In this document: one piece after another, positions 15,277 to 24,591 of the stretch
How positions within the stretch are numbered: position 1 is the first letter of the stretch
How the letters are laid out: the number at the start of each line of letters is the position of its first letter
NCBI RefSeq assembly: GCF_024171955.1
Contig: NZ_JAMTCS010000006.1
Location: 186,001-250,000, forward strand
From: Promicromonospora thailandica
GTDB lineage: Bacteria > Actinomycetota > Actinomycetes > Actinomycetales > Cellulomonadaceae
Length of the DNA: 64,000 bases
Direction: 5' to 3'
The notes under the pieces: generated by a model
What the model saw: the letters and a program-made list of their open reading frames with translations, nothing else
Databases searched by the model: none
Told to the model about the DNA's origin: nothing
Made by a program: the position numbers and the translations under genes

Positions 15277-16512
15277 TCACAGGCCGGACGTCGCCCAGCG
15301 CAGGTAGGTCAGCTCGGTCCGTGCACGGCGCACGACCCGGCGCACGGCGGCGCCGCGCGGGTGCCGACCGGTCCGCGCCGCCCGCTGCGCGCGCCCCGCG
15401 ATGCGCGCGGTCGCGAACCAGGCGGCCGACTTCGGCCACGACTCGGCCGCCAGGTCCAGGTACTGCGCCGGCGACTCGCCGCGGTCGGCGGCCGCGGCGG
15501 CGTACCGCAGGGCGTCGCGGGCCAGCGCGGCGCGCGCCCGGTCGTGCAGGTCGCGGGCGTCCGGGAGCCGGTCGCCCACGTTGGCGAACAGCCGGTCGTA
15601 GGCGTCGGCGCGGGCGCGCAGGTCGAGCAGCGCGCCGGACCCCTCGTTCACGCTCAGGCTCCCGGCGTGCTCGCGGTGCAGCGCCTGGTCGGCGCCGCCC
15701 ACGTACGCGACGTCGCTGACGGCGGCGAGCCGCAGCCACATCTCGACGTCCATCGTGAAGCTCAGCTCCGGGTCCAGCGGCCCCACGTCGTGCAGCAGCG
15801 CGGACCGCATGACCACCTCGGGGGAGGTGATGCAGCTGACGCCGGTACGGCACCGCTCGGCGAGCCAGGCGTGCCCGTCCCAGACCGTCCAGGTGAGCCC
15901 GCCGAGGGCGGGCCGCGGGTCGGTGCCGTCGTCGAAGTGCTGCGGGTGGCCGTAGACCAGGCCCACCTCGGGGTGCTGCTCCAGGACCGCCGCCGCCCGC
16001 GCGAGCGCGCCCGGCGGCAGCAGGTCGTCGGCGTCGAGCCGCACCACGAGCTCGCCCGTGCTCTGCGCCCAGCCGCGGTTGAACGACTCGACCTGCCCGG
16101 CGTTGTGCTCGTTGGCGACCACGCGCACCTGCGGGTACCGCCCGGCCAGGCCGTGCGCGACGGCGAGGCTGTCGTCCGTCGAGGCGTCGTCGACCACGAT
16201 CACCTCGACCTCCACGCCCTCCTGCGTCACCAGGCTGCCGACCGTCTCCGGCAGGAAGTGGCCGTAGTTGTAGCAGGGCACCACCACGGAGACCGTCGGG
16301 CGGTGGTGCGGCGCCGCGGGCGCGGCGCGCCGCACCTCGCGCGGCCGCAGCGGCGACCGCACCCACGAGCCGAGCACCCGCACCAGGCCGCCGGTGGCGC
16401 CGCGGTCCGGGCCCGGGGCGCCGGTCGCGTTCCGGTCCACCCAGGCGCGCCACGCGGTCACCGCGCGGTCGAGCGTCCCCGGGTGAGCGGCCGGGGCCGC
16501 GGGGGCGCTCAT
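15277..16512 (-). CDS. GT2-family glycosyltransferase
   Basis: This 411-residue GT-A protein has about 70 extra N-terminal residues, then PTVSVVVPCYNYGHFLPETV, EVIVVDDASTDDS and the DxD in VVRLDADDLLPPGA, and an acceptor region SFTMDVEMWLRLA. The C-terminal 100 residues are Arg/Ala-rich and helical. ATG 16512 overlaps the aminotransferase stop by 4 nt. Confidence 0.85.
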   Translation of the reverse strand: MSAPAAPAAHPGTLDRAVTAWRAWVDRNATGAPGPDRGATGGLVRVLGSWVRSPLRPREVRRAAPAAPHHRPTVSVVVPCYNYGHFLPETVGSLVTQEGVEVEVIVVDDASTDDSLAVAHGLAGRYPQVRVVANEHNAGQVESFNRGWAQSTGELVVRLDADDLLPPGALARAAAVLEQHPEVGLVYGHPQHFDDGTDPRPALGGLTWTVWDGHAWLAERCRTGVSCITSPEVVMRSALLHDVGPLDPELSFTMDVEMWLRLAAVSDVAYVGGADQALHREHAGSLSVNEGSGALLDLRARADAYDRLFANVGDRLPDARDLHDRARAALARDALRYAAAAADRGESPAQYLDLAAESWPKSAAWFATARIAGRAQRAARTGRHPRGAAVRRVVRRARTELTYLRWATSGL

Positions 16513-17717
16513 CCGACCACGGCGCGGTCGCGCCCGCCCGGCGCCCCGGCCCGGGCCGTGCGGACCGCCGCGTGCAGCGCGCCGACGACCCGCTCCTGCT
16601 GCGCCGCCGTGATGCCGGGGAACATCGGCAGCGACAGGATCTCGCCCGCGTGCGCCTCGGCCCGGGGCGCCGTGCCCGGGCCGAGGCCCAGGTGCGCGGT
16701 GGCGGGCAGCAGGTGCACGGGTGCGGGGTAGTGGATGCCGTGGCCGATACCCGCGGCGGACAGGGCCTCCGACACCGCGGCCCGCCCCGGCACGCGCACC
16801 ACGTACAGGTGCCACACGTGCACCGCCCCGGGTACCTCGCGGGGCACCACGACCTCGGGCACGTCCGCGAACGCCTCGGCCAGCAGCGCGGCGTACCGGC
16901 CGGCGGCCGCCGACCGGAGGGCGTTCCAGCCGTCCAGGCGGGTCAGCTTCACCGACAGCGCCGCGGCCTGCAGCGCGTCGAGGCGCGAGTTCGTCCCGAC
17001 CTCCAGGTGCTCGTACCGGCCGACGCCGCCGTGGTTGCGCAGGCGCCGGGCACGCAGGGCGACGTCGTCCCGCGACGTGAGGACCGCGCCGCCGTCGCCG
17101 AACGCGCCCAGGTTCTTGCCCGGGTAGAAGCTCGTGGCGGCCACGTCGCCCGCGCCGCCCGAGCGCAGGCCGTCACGGCTCGCGCCCTGCGACTGGGCGG
17201 CGTCCTCGACCAGCAGCACGTCGGGACCGACCACCTCGCGCAGCCGCGCCACCGGCGCCATCTGCCCGTACAGGTGCACGGCCACCACGGCGCGGGTGCG
17301 CGGCGTCAGGTGCGCGGCCACGTCCTGCGGGTCGATCAGGTAGTCGTCGTCGACGTCGACGGGCACGAGCGTCGCGCCGCAGCGCAGCACCGCCTCCGCC
17401 GTCGCGAAGAACGTGTTGGCCGGGACGATCACCTCGTCGCCCGGGCCGATCCCGGCCGCCTGCAGCGCGATCTCCAGCGCGTCCGTGCCGTTGCCGACGC
17501 CGACGGCGTGCCGCGCGCCCGTGTGCTCGGCGAGCTCCCGCTCGAACCGGTCCACCGCCGGGCCCAGCACGAACGCGGACGTGCGCAGGATCTCGTCCCA
17601 GCGCTCGCGGACCTCGGGCGCGACCTCGTCGGTCTGCGCCTGGAGGTCGAGGAAGGGCACGGGCTGGTCTGCGGCCGCGGGCTGGGCGGGCGCCGCGTTC
17701 GTCGTGGTCTCGGTCAT
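16509..17717 (-). CDS. DegT/DnrJ/EryC1 sugar aminotransferase (FdtB/QdtB-like)
   Basis: This 402-residue PLP enzyme has the family start PVPFLDLQAQ, GNGTDALEIALQAAGIGPGDEV, the Asp in LLVEDAAQSQGA, and the PLP lysine in SFYPGKNLGAFGDGGA. It should transaminate a keto nucleotide sugar using glutamate. The segment VWHLYVVRVPGR and the IHYPAPVHL ending match the 3-aminotransferase group (FdtB, QdtB, DesV). Such enzymes usually work with a 3-N-acyltransferase like the one at 660-1271. The dTDP-glucose dehydratase and ketoisomerase that would make the substrate are not in the window. It overlaps both neighbours by 4 nt. Confidence 0.85.
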   Translation of the reverse strand: MTETTTNAAPAQPAAADQPVPFLDLQAQTDEVAPEVRERWDEILRTSAFVLGPAVDRFERELAEHTGARHAVGVGNGTDALEIALQAAGIGPGDEVIVPANTFFATAEAVLRCGATLVPVDVDDDYLIDPQDVAAHLTPRTRAVVAVHLYGQMAPVARLREVVGPDVLLVEDAAQSQGASRDGLRSGGAGDVAATSFYPGKNLGAFGDGGAVLTSRDDVALRARRLRNHGGVGRYEHLEVGTNSRLDALQAAALSVKLTRLDGWNALRSAAAGRYAALLAEAFADVPEVVVPREVPGAVHVWHLYVVRVPGRAAVSEALSAAGIGHGIHYPAPVHLLPATAHLGLGPGTAPRAEAHAGEILSLPMFPGITAAQQERVVGALHAAVRTARAGAPGGRDRAVVG

Positions 17718-19300
17718 CGGGTCGTTCCTCTCGGTCGGGTGGCCGGGGCGGCGGGCCCGGCGGCGTGTGCCGGTTCCGGGACCGGCGCCGCACCGGCGCC
17801 GGGGTCGTCGTCCGTCGTGCGTGCGGCGGGGTCCTGGACGGCGGGGTCCTGGACGGCGGGGTCGTCGTCCGCGGGCCCCGGGCCGTCGAGCGCCGCGCGG
17901 GCGGCGCGCCAGCGCGGCACGGCCCAGGCGAGCGTGGTGGCGAGGTAGACGACGAGGGTGACCACGCCGCCGAGGAGCCCGCCGAGCAGCGGGTCCCCGG
18001 CGCGGCCCGCGACGAGGATGCCCAGGGCGACCGCGCCCGCCCCGGCGAGGGCGGGCACCGCGAGCGCGAGGGCGAGCGCGCCCACCTCGTCGCGCGAGCG
18101 GCGCAGCAGCACCAGGTAGGCGGGGACCAGCACCCCGACGCCGACGGCGGCCTGCGCCACGCCCACGCCGAGGCTGCCGCCGAGCCGCGCACCCGCCAGC
18201 ACGGCGGGCACCAAAGCGGCGAGCCACACGACCTGCACCACGAGCACGCCGCGCGAGCGGCCCAGCGCGTAGAGGTAGCCGGCCACGACGTCGGCCAGCA
18301 CGCGGACCGCCCCGGCGGCGGCCAGGGGCACGAGGATCCCGGCGGCCGGCTCCCACCGGGCGCCGTAGACCAGCACGACCACGGGGTGGGCCAGGGCCGC
18401 GAGCATCGCCGCGGCCGCGACGACGGCCCACCAGACCGGCCCGAGCAGCGGTACGAGGGTGGCGCGCGCCCGCTCCCGGACCTGGGAGAACGCGGGCAGG
18501 GTCACCGAGCGCAACGCCGAGCCCACCAGGGTCATGGGCCAGGTCGAGATGTTCGCGGCGAGCACGTAGTAGCCGAGCTCCACGGCGCCCGCGGCGTTCC
18601 CCAGCACCACGCGGTCGACCGACAGCAGCACCCAGGAGAGCAGGTTCGCCGCCGCGACCGGCAGCCCGAAGGCCAGCACGGACCGCGCCACGGTGGGGTC
18701 CCACGAGAGGCGCAGGCCCGTGCGCGCGATCCAGAACTGCAGCGCGACGCCGCACGCCTGCCCGGCCACGCGCCCCACGGCCAGGCCGATCAGCCCGTGC
18801 CCGAGGGCCGCGAGCACGAGCGTGACCACGGCGCCGACGCCGAAGTCGACGGCGGTCGAGCGGAACAGGCCGCGCTGGTCCAGCCGCCGCTGCAGCGCGG
18901 CGAACGGGACCACGCCGAGGCCGGCGAGCAGGAACGTGCCCGCGAGGATCGCGATCGGTCCGGCCGCGCCCGGCCCGCCCATCGCGGTCGCGAGCGCGGG
19001 CGCGGCGAGCGCGGTGCCGACGGCGAGGGTGCTGCCCGTGGCCAGGCCGAGCACCGCGACCGGCCCGGTGCGGCGCTCGAAGTCCGGGCTGCGCACCAGG
19101 TCGGCGCTCAGCCCGAGGTCGGCCAGGGCCATGACCACGCTCTGCACCGTGAGTGCGATCGCGTACAGGCCGAACTCCTCGGGCGACACGATGCGGGCGA
19201 TGACGATGCCGAGCCCGAGGTTGCCGAGCCGCACCACCAGCGTGCCGGTGGTGCTCCAGCGCAGGGCACGGGCGACGCGCCCGCTCAGCTCCTCAGCCAT
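17714..19300 (-). CDS. Wzx-type polysaccharide flippase (MOP superfamily)
   Basis: This 528-residue protein starts MAEELSGRVARALRWS and has about 12-14 membrane segments, with the early motif IARIVSPEEFGLYAIALTV typical of RfbX/TuaB/Wzx exporters. It should flip lipid-linked repeat units across the membrane for polymerisation by the Wzy protein. The last 60 residues form an acidic tail with repeated DPAVQ units encoded by a short DNA repeat (about 17835-17865). The ATG at 19300 overlaps the upstream glycosyltransferase by 8 nt and the stop overlaps the aminotransferase start by 4 nt. Confidence 0.85.
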   Translation of the reverse strand: MAEELSGRVARALRWSTTGTLVVRLGNLGLGIVIARIVSPEEFGLYAIALTVQSVVMALADLGLSADLVRSPDFERRTGPVAVLGLATGSTLAVGTALAAPALATAMGGPGAAGPIAILAGTFLLAGLGVVPFAALQRRLDQRGLFRSTAVDFGVGAVVTLVLAALGHGLIGLAVGRVAGQACGVALQFWIARTGLRLSWDPTVARSVLAFGLPVAAANLLSWVLLSVDRVVLGNAAGAVELGYYVLAANISTWPMTLVGSALRSVTLPAFSQVRERARATLVPLLGPVWWAVVAAAAMLAALAHPVVVLVYGARWEPAAGILVPLAAAGAVRVLADVVAGYLYALGRSRGVLVVQVVWLAALVPAVLAGARLGGSLGVGVAQAAVGVGVLVPAYLVLLRRSRDEVGALALALAVPALAGAGAVALGILVAGRAGDPLLGGLLGGVVTLVVYLATTLAWAVPRWRAARAALDGPGPADDDPAVQDPAVQDPAARTTDDDPGAGAAPVPEPAHAAGPAAPATRPRGTTR

Positions 19301-20471
19301 GCGCCGGCCTCTCGCGCAGGCGCCCGCGGGCGGTGTCGCGGGCGACGAGGGCGGCCGTGCGGGCGAGGGCGCGCGCCGAGCGGCGGCCGGCCGCGGGGGC
19401 CTCGCGGTAGATCTGCTCCAGGTGCTGCGCCGACGACGCGAGCGAGAACCGGTCGGTGACGACCCGCTGGCCGAAGGTGCCGAGGGTCGCGCGCAGCAGC
19501 GGGCGGCGCACGAGCGGCTCGAGCGCGTCGGCCAGCGCCGCGACGCCGTCCCCACCCGACCCGTACCAGCCCTGCTCCAGGAACACGGGCAGGCTCTGCT
19601 CGTCGAGGCGGCGCCAGAAACCGCGCTCGCCCTGGACCACCACGGGCTTGCCGAAGGCCATGCCCTTGAGCACCGAGCTGCCCATGCCGAGCACCACGTC
19701 CGCGGCCTCGTACGCGGGGCGGGGGTCGTCCAGCGCCCCGGCGACGACGACGGCGCGCCGTCCCGCGGCGGCGTTGATCTCGGCGGCGCGCGCGGCGACG
19801 TCGGCCGAGCGTGGGCCCTCGCCCGCCACCAGCAGGCACAGCGCACCGGTCCACCCGCCGCGGCCCACGAGCTCCATCGCCTCGAGCACGCCCGCGGTCT
19901 TGTCGAGGTCGTCGGACAGCCGGCAGACCACCGACAGCACCACGTCCTGGGGGCCGAACCCCCAGCGGTCCCGCGCCGCGGCGCCTCCGCCGGTGCCGGG
20001 CGCGTTCGCCGTCGTGTCGATGGGCGGCTCCATGAGCCGCACGTCGCGATGCCGGGCGGCCGCCTCCTGCGCGAGCAGACGCGTGCCCACGATGAGCGGC
20101 ACGTGCCGGGGGATGTAGCCCGACACGTACATCGACAGCGTGGTCACCACCGCGGGCGTGCCGAGCAGCAGGTGCGGCCCGAGCGCGACGTCGATCGCGG
20201 GGCCCCACTCGTAGGCGTGCACGACGTCGGCGCGCAGCCGGCGCACCGCCGAGACGGCGTGCGCCATGTTCCGGGGCGACGGCCAGGTCAGGTGCGTCGG
20301 CAGCGTCTCCAGCTCCAGGCCGAACCCGCGGGCGACGTCCCACAGCGCGCCGCCGGGCGGGGCGAGCACCACGACGTCGTGCCCCCGCGCGGCGGTCTCG
20401 CGGGCCAGCTCCAGCGCGTTGAGCTGGCTGCCGCCGATCTCCATGTGGTGCACGTACACGACGACCCTCAT
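19293..20471 (-). CDS. GT4-family glycosyltransferase
   Basis: This 392-residue GT-B protein opens MRVVVYVHHMEIGGSQLNAL, with the GGSQ loop of GT4 enzymes, and has VVCRLSDDLDKTAGVLEAM as donor-domain start and a GMGSSVLKGMAFGKPVVV motif in place of the classical E-x7-E. The ending is Arg-rich. It is coupled by 4-nt overlap to the NeuD-like acetyltransferase gene upstream. Confidence 0.8.
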   Translation of the reverse strand: MRVVVYVHHMEIGGSQLNALELARETAARGHDVVVLAPPGGALWDVARGFGLELETLPTHLTWPSPRNMAHAVSAVRRLRADVVHAYEWGPAIDVALGPHLLLGTPAVVTTLSMYVSGYIPRHVPLIVGTRLLAQEAAARHRDVRLMEPPIDTTANAPGTGGGAAARDRWGFGPQDVVLSVVCRLSDDLDKTAGVLEAMELVGRGGWTGALCLLVAGEGPRSADVAARAAEINAAAGRRAVVVAGALDDPRPAYEAADVVLGMGSSVLKGMAFGKPVVVQGERGFWRRLDEQSLPVFLEQGWYGSGGDGVAALADALEPLVRRPLLRATLGTFGQRVVTDRFSLASSAQHLEQIYREAPAAGRRSARALARTAALVARDTARGRLRERPAHG

Positions 20472-21136
20472 CGCCGGCCTCCCACGGCGGTGCGCGGGGT
20501 CGCGCGGGGGGTCAGGGCACGCGCGGGCACGCCGGCCCAGGTCTCGCCGTCCGGCACGTCGGCCAGGACGACGGCGCCCATGCCCACGACGGCGCCCGCG
20601 CCGATCCGGACGCCGGGGCGCACGGAGGCGTTCATGCCGAGGTAGGCCGCGCGGCCCACCCGCACGCCGCCGCCGAGGGACACCCCGGCCGCGAACGTCG
20701 CGAAGTCCTCCACCACGCAGTCGTGGGTCACGGTCACCCCGGGCATCGCGACCACGTGCGCGCCCAGCCGCGCGTCGGCCGTGATCGTCACGCCGGCCAG
20801 CAGCACCGCGCCCTCGCCCACGGGGCACGTGCCGGGGTTGCGCACCGACGGGTCGACGACGCTCCCGAAGCGCGGGCCGTGGGTCAGCCGCTCGTGCACG
20901 GCGGCGCGGGTGCGGCTGGGTCCGACGCACAGCACGAGCTCGGCGTCCGGGTGGGCGGCCGCCTCGGAGACGGGGCCCAGCACGGGCACGCCGCCCACCG
21001 ACGGCGGCAGGTCGGCGTGCCGGTCGTCGAGCACGCCCAGCACGGGCCGCCCCGCCTCCCGCGCCACGGCCAGCGCCTCGCGCGCGAGCCCGCTCGCACC
21101 GACCAGCAGCAGCGGCCCGCCCCACGCCGCTCCCAT
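20468..21136 (-). CDS. NeuD/PglD-family sugar acyltransferase
   Basis: This 222-residue protein has an N-terminal Rossmann-like PglD_N domain (LLLVGASGLAREALAV), then a left-handed beta-helix of hexapeptide repeats (VGEGAVLLAGVTI, GAHVVAMPGVTVTHDCVVEDF with the catalytic-type His). It should acetylate an amino sugar. ATG 21136 has GGGGAG at the right distance; a GTG at 21142 overlaps the upstream stop and could also be used. It follows a DegT aminotransferase, the same pairing as PglE/PglD in bacillosamine synthesis. Confidence 0.8.
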   Translation of the reverse strand: MGAAWGGPLLLVGASGLAREALAVAREAGRPVLGVLDDRHADLPPSVGGVPVLGPVSEAAAHPDAELVLCVGPSRTRAAVHERLTHGPRFGSVVDPSVRNPGTCPVGEGAVLLAGVTITADARLGAHVVAMPGVTVTHDCVVEDFATFAAGVSLGGGVRVGRAAYLGMNASVRPGVRIGAGAVVGMGAVVLADVPDGETWAGVPARALTPRATPRTAVGGRR

Positions 21137-21138
21137 GG

Positions 21139-22293
21139 TCACCGCTCCCCGGGTGCGCGGACCGCCTCGACCACGCGGTCCAGCTCGGCGTCCGTCATCT
21201 GGTGGAACAGGGGCAGGATCAGGGTGGCGCCCGTGAGGCGCTCGGTGACGGGCAGCGGCACGTGGTCCCGGCCGGCGTGCGCCGGCTGCAGGTGCGCGGC
21301 CATGATGCCGCGCCGCGCGGAGATGCCCGCGGCGGCGAGCGAGCGCAGCAGCCCCTCGCGGTCGACGGGGTACGGGGGCCGCACCTCCGCCCACAGCGAC
21401 TGCACGTTGCCGGCGCCCCAGGCGGGGTCCTCGACGAGGCGTAGCCCGGGCACGTCAGCGAGGCGGTCCCGGTAGCGGGCGGCGATCTCGCGCCGCCGCG
21501 CCACGATCTCGGGGAGCCGGCCGAGCTGCACGAGCCCGACGGCGGCCTGCAGGTCGGTCATCCGGAAGTTGAACCCGATCTCGCCGTACTCCTCGGGCGG
21601 CGAGACGAGCGACGCGTGGCGGTCGGCCGCCGAGACGCTCATCGCGTGCTCGCGCAGCCGCCGGGCGCGGTCGGCCCACTCCGGGCGGCTCGTGGTGAGC
21701 ATGCCGCCCTCGCCCGTGGTCAGGATCTTGCGGGGGTGGAACGACCAGGCGGCGATCTCCGCGCCCGCGCCGACGGGGCGGCCGCGGTACGTCGACCCGG
21801 CGCCGCACGCGGCGTCCTCGACCACGACGATCCCGAGCGGGTCGCACAGGGCGCGGATCGGGTCGAGGTCCACGGGTACGCCGCCCTGGTCGACGGCGAT
21901 CACGGCGCGCGTGGCGGGCGTGAGGGCGGCGGCGACCGTCTCGGCCGTGACGTTGCCGGTGGCGGCGTCGACGTCGGCGAAGACGGGGCGGGCGCCCACG
22001 TAGGTGGGGGCGTTGGCGGTGGCGACGAACGAGAACGACGGCACCACGACGTCGTCGCCCGGGCCGATGCCGGCCACGACGAGGGCGAGGTGCAGCGCCG
22101 TCGTGCAGCTCGACGTCGCCACGGCGGCGCGGGCGTCCATGGCGCTCGCGAACGCGGCCTCGAAGGCCGCGACGCGCGGTCCCTGCGCCACCCAGCCCGA
22201 CTCGATCACCTCGGCCACCGCGGCGATCTCCTCGGGGCCGAGCCACGGCCGCATGACGTCGACGCGCGGCAGGCCCGTCTCGACGGCGGTCAT
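21139..22293 (-). CDS. DegT/DnrJ/EryC1 sugar aminotransferase
   Basis: This 384-residue PLP enzyme starts at ATG 22293 and has RPWLGPEEIAAVAEVIESGWV, TSSCTTALHLAL, the PLP contact VVVEDAACGAGS and the lysine in SFHPRKILTTGEGGM. It is the second aminotransferase of the cluster and differs from the 16.5-kb one in the lysine region (HPRK versus YPGK), so they probably act on different sugars. It is coupled to the epimerase gene upstream and followed by the NeuD-like acetyltransferase. Confidence 0.85.
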   Translation of the reverse strand: MTAVETGLPRVDVMRPWLGPEEIAAVAEVIESGWVAQGPRVAAFEAAFASAMDARAAVATSSCTTALHLALVVAGIGPGDDVVVPSFSFVATANAPTYVGARPVFADVDAATGNVTAETVAAALTPATRAVIAVDQGGVPVDLDPIRALCDPLGIVVVEDAACGAGSTYRGRPVGAGAEIAAWSFHPRKILTTGEGGMLTTSRPEWADRARRLREHAMSVSAADRHASLVSPPEEYGEIGFNFRMTDLQAAVGLVQLGRLPEIVARRREIAARYRDRLADVPGLRLVEDPAWGAGNVQSLWAEVRPPYPVDREGLLRSLAAAGISARRGIMAAHLQPAHAGRDHVPLPVTERLTGATLILPLFHQMTDAELDRVVEAVRAPGER

Positions 22294-23309
22294 GCGGTCA
22301 CCCCCGCGCCCGCCGCGACCCAGTTGCGGTCCTCGATGCGGCCCAGCATCTCCTGCGGGCTCTCCGGGCGGCCGCGGAACCACTCCACCAGGTCGGCCAC
22401 GCCCTGCTCGAAGCTGGTGCGCGGCTCGAAGCCGGTCAGCTCCCGCACCAGCGTGTTGTCCACGAGCAGGCGGCGCACGTCGCCCGGGCGGGCCTCCAGG
22501 CGCTCGGGCTCGAGGTCGGGCCGGCCGGCGAGGCGGGCGACCGTGGAGACCAGGTCGTTGATGGTCACCTCGGCGCCGGAGCCCACGTTGACGGTGCGGC
22601 CGACGGCGGCGTCGCACCCCGCGATGTCGGCCAGCGCCCGGGCGGTGTCGGTGACGTGCAGGAAGTCGCGCGTCTGCTCGCCGTCGCCGTACACGAAGGC
22701 GGGCAGGCCGCACAGCGCGCGCACGATCGTGCGGGGCAGCACCTCGCCGCTGTCGCCCTCGAAGTGGCTGCGCGGGCCGAAGGTGTTGAACGGGCGCACC
22801 ACCACGACGGGCATGCCGTGGGTGCGGTACGCGGCCCGGGCGTACGCCTCGCCCGCGAGCTTGGAGCCGCCGTAGACCGTCTCGGGCCAGGTGGGGTGCT
22901 TCTCGTCCATGGGGGCGTACTGCGCGGTGCCGAACACCTCGCTGGAGCTGACGTGCACGAACCGGCCGACGCCGGCGGCCCGGGCCCGCTCGAGCAGCTC
23001 GAGCGTCGCGGTCGCGTTGACCTCGTGGTTCTCGCGCGGGTCGTGCAGGCTGTGCCGCACGCCGAGGCAGGCGAGGTGGAACACGACGTCCGCGTCGTCG
23101 ACCAGGGCGAGCGCGGCGGCGCTGCGGACGTCCTCGGCCACGAGCCGCACGCGGGCGTCGTCCGCCACGTTCTCGCGCCGCCCGTTGACGAGGTTGTCGA
23201 CGACGGTGACCGAGGCGGCGTCGCGGCGCAGCAGCTCGTCCACGAGGTGGCTGCCGATGAACCCGGCGCCGCCGGTGACCAGCACGCGCGCGTCCTGCAG
23301 GGCGGTCAT
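22290..23309 (-). CDS. NAD-dependent epimerase/dehydratase
   Basis: This 339-residue extended SDR protein has the NAD site VLVTGGAGFIGSHLV, the SSS of the catalytic triad (VHVSSSEVFGT) and YGGSK (YxxxK), and RPFNTFGPRSH. It is most similar in motif to UDP-glucose/GlcNAc 4-epimerases and 4,6-dehydratases. The Asp-Glu pair of dehydratases is not obvious after the serines, so epimerase or 4-keto chemistry is uncertain. It sits between a Gfo/Idh/MocA oxidoreductase and a DegT aminotransferase, so it takes part in making an amino sugar. Confidence 0.8.
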   Translation of the reverse strand: MTALQDARVLVTGGAGFIGSHLVDELLRRDAASVTVVDNLVNGRRENVADDARVRLVAEDVRSAAALALVDDADVVFHLACLGVRHSLHDPRENHEVNATATLELLERARAAGVGRFVHVSSSEVFGTAQYAPMDEKHPTWPETVYGGSKLAGEAYARAAYRTHGMPVVVVRPFNTFGPRSHFEGDSGEVLPRTIVRALCGLPAFVYGDGEQTRDFLHVTDTARALADIAGCDAAVGRTVNVGSGAEVTINDLVSTVARLAGRPDLEPERLEARPGDVRRLLVDNTLVRELTGFEPRTSFEQGVADLVEWFRGRPESPQEMLGRIEDRNWVAAGAGVTA

Positions 23310-24376
23310 GCGGCACCTCCGGCGAGCTCGAGGGCCTCGGACCCGAGGGGGGAGACGCCGCCGCCGGCCGCGAGGCTGCGGTCGGCCGCCTCCAGCACGT
23401 CGAGCACGCGCAGGCCCGCGGCCCCGTCGGTCAGGGCGGGGCGCCCCTCCTGGATGGCGTCGGCGAGCTCGGCCACCATGGTGCCGAGGGCCTCGCGCTC
23501 CTCCAGGGCGGGGGACCAGGTGTCGCCCAGCCGGTAGGAGATGGTCGCGGCCCGGCGCTCGAGGCTGTCGAGCGCCTGGGTCTCCAGGTCCACGCCGCGG
23601 TCGTAGACGCTGATGCGCTGCTGCGGGTTCAGGTCGTCCCAGACGAGCGTGCGGCGCGAGCCGCCGATCGTCATGCGGCGGATCTTGGTGGGGCTGAGCC
23701 AGTTGACGTGCACGCTGGCCACGGCGCCGCCGTCGAGCGGCAGCACGAGGTAGCCCACGCAGGACCGGCCCGCGCCGATGGGGTCGGCGCCGTGCGCGGC
23801 GACCGAGCGGGGGCGCAGCCCGCCCGGCAGCACGAAGTCGATGATCGACAGGTCGTGGGGCGCGAGGTCCCAGAACACGTCGACGTCGGGCTGCACGAGG
23901 CCCAGGTTGATGCGCACCGAGTCGATGTAGAGGATGTCGCCGAGCTCGCCGTCCGCCACGAGCTGGCGGATCTTGCGGGCCGCGGGCGTGTAGCAGTAGG
24001 TGTGGTCGGTCATCAGCACCAGGCCCCGGGCGTCCGCCTCCGCGACCATCTCGGCCGCCGAGCCGGCCCGGTCCGCGATGGGCTTCTCGACCACCACGTG
24101 CTTGCCGGCGCGCAGCGCGGCCAGGGCGATGGCGTGGTGCGTGCCCGCGGGGGTGGCCACCGCCACCGCGTCGATGTCGTCGCGCTCGAGCAGGGCGGCG
24201 AGCGACGTCTCGACGTCGGCCCCGCCGTTCGCCGCGGCGACGCGCGCGGCGCGGTCCGCGTCGAGGTCGCACACGGCGGCCAGCTCCCAGCGGTCCGACG
24301 CCGCGAAGTTGCGCGCCAGGTTGGGTCCCCAGTACCCGGCGCCCACCACTGCCGCGCGCAAGATGTCGTGGTCCAT
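23306..24376 (-). CDS. Gfo/Idh/MocA-family sugar oxidoreductase
   Basis: This 356-residue protein has the NAD(P) motif AAVVGAGYWGPNLARN, VATPAGTHHAIALAAL and the EKP signature in VVVEKPIA. The C-terminal domain carries DVFWDLAPHDLSIIDFV, with the catalytic-type histidine. Members such as WlbA/WbpB oxidise the 3-position of UDP-GlcNAc-derived sugars ahead of a DegT transaminase, which fits the gene order here. ATG 24376 has an AGAAGG ribosome site and opens the nine-gene minus-strand operon. Confidence 0.85.
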   Translation of the reverse strand: MDHDILRAAVVGAGYWGPNLARNFAASDRWELAAVCDLDADRAARVAAANGGADVETSLAALLERDDIDAVAVATPAGTHHAIALAALRAGKHVVVEKPIADRAGSAAEMVAEADARGLVLMTDHTYCYTPAARKIRQLVADGELGDILYIDSVRINLGLVQPDVDVFWDLAPHDLSIIDFVLPGGLRPRSVAAHGADPIGAGRSCVGYLVLPLDGGAVASVHVNWLSPTKIRRMTIGGSRRTLVWDDLNPQQRISVYDRGVDLETQALDSLERRAATISYRLGDTWSPALEEREALGTMVAELADAIQEGRPALTDGAAGLRVLDVLEAADRSLAAGGGVSPLGSEALELAGGAA

Positions 24377-24493
24377 GCTGCCTTCTTCCGGTATCAGCTC
24401 GGATCGGCCCGGCGGGTGTTTTTCGTCCCCCGCCCCGGGCTTCGGTCAAATGTACGTCCCGGCCCCGTGGCGCTACTGCCGGTGCGTTTCGAT

Positions 24494-24569
24494 ATCACCC
24501 CGCGGTGCCGCACATTCACCCGGAGACTGCTTTTTGCCGGGTGAACTCAGAAATGGCGCACGGGGTGAT
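24494..24569. promoter_or_regulatory. Cluster of PHO-box-like elements upstream of the Gfo/Idh operon
   Basis: Four elements lie in the 215-bp gap: ATCACCC 24494-24500, TTCACCC 24515-24521 (21 nt apart, same direction), then GGGTGAA 24539-24545 and GGGTGAT 24563-24569 in the opposite direction (24 nt apart). This is the densest set in front of the longest operon, 118-193 nt upstream of its start codon. Confidence 0.45.
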
Positions 24570-24591
24570 AAAGAATGTCGTGCCCGGGTAT

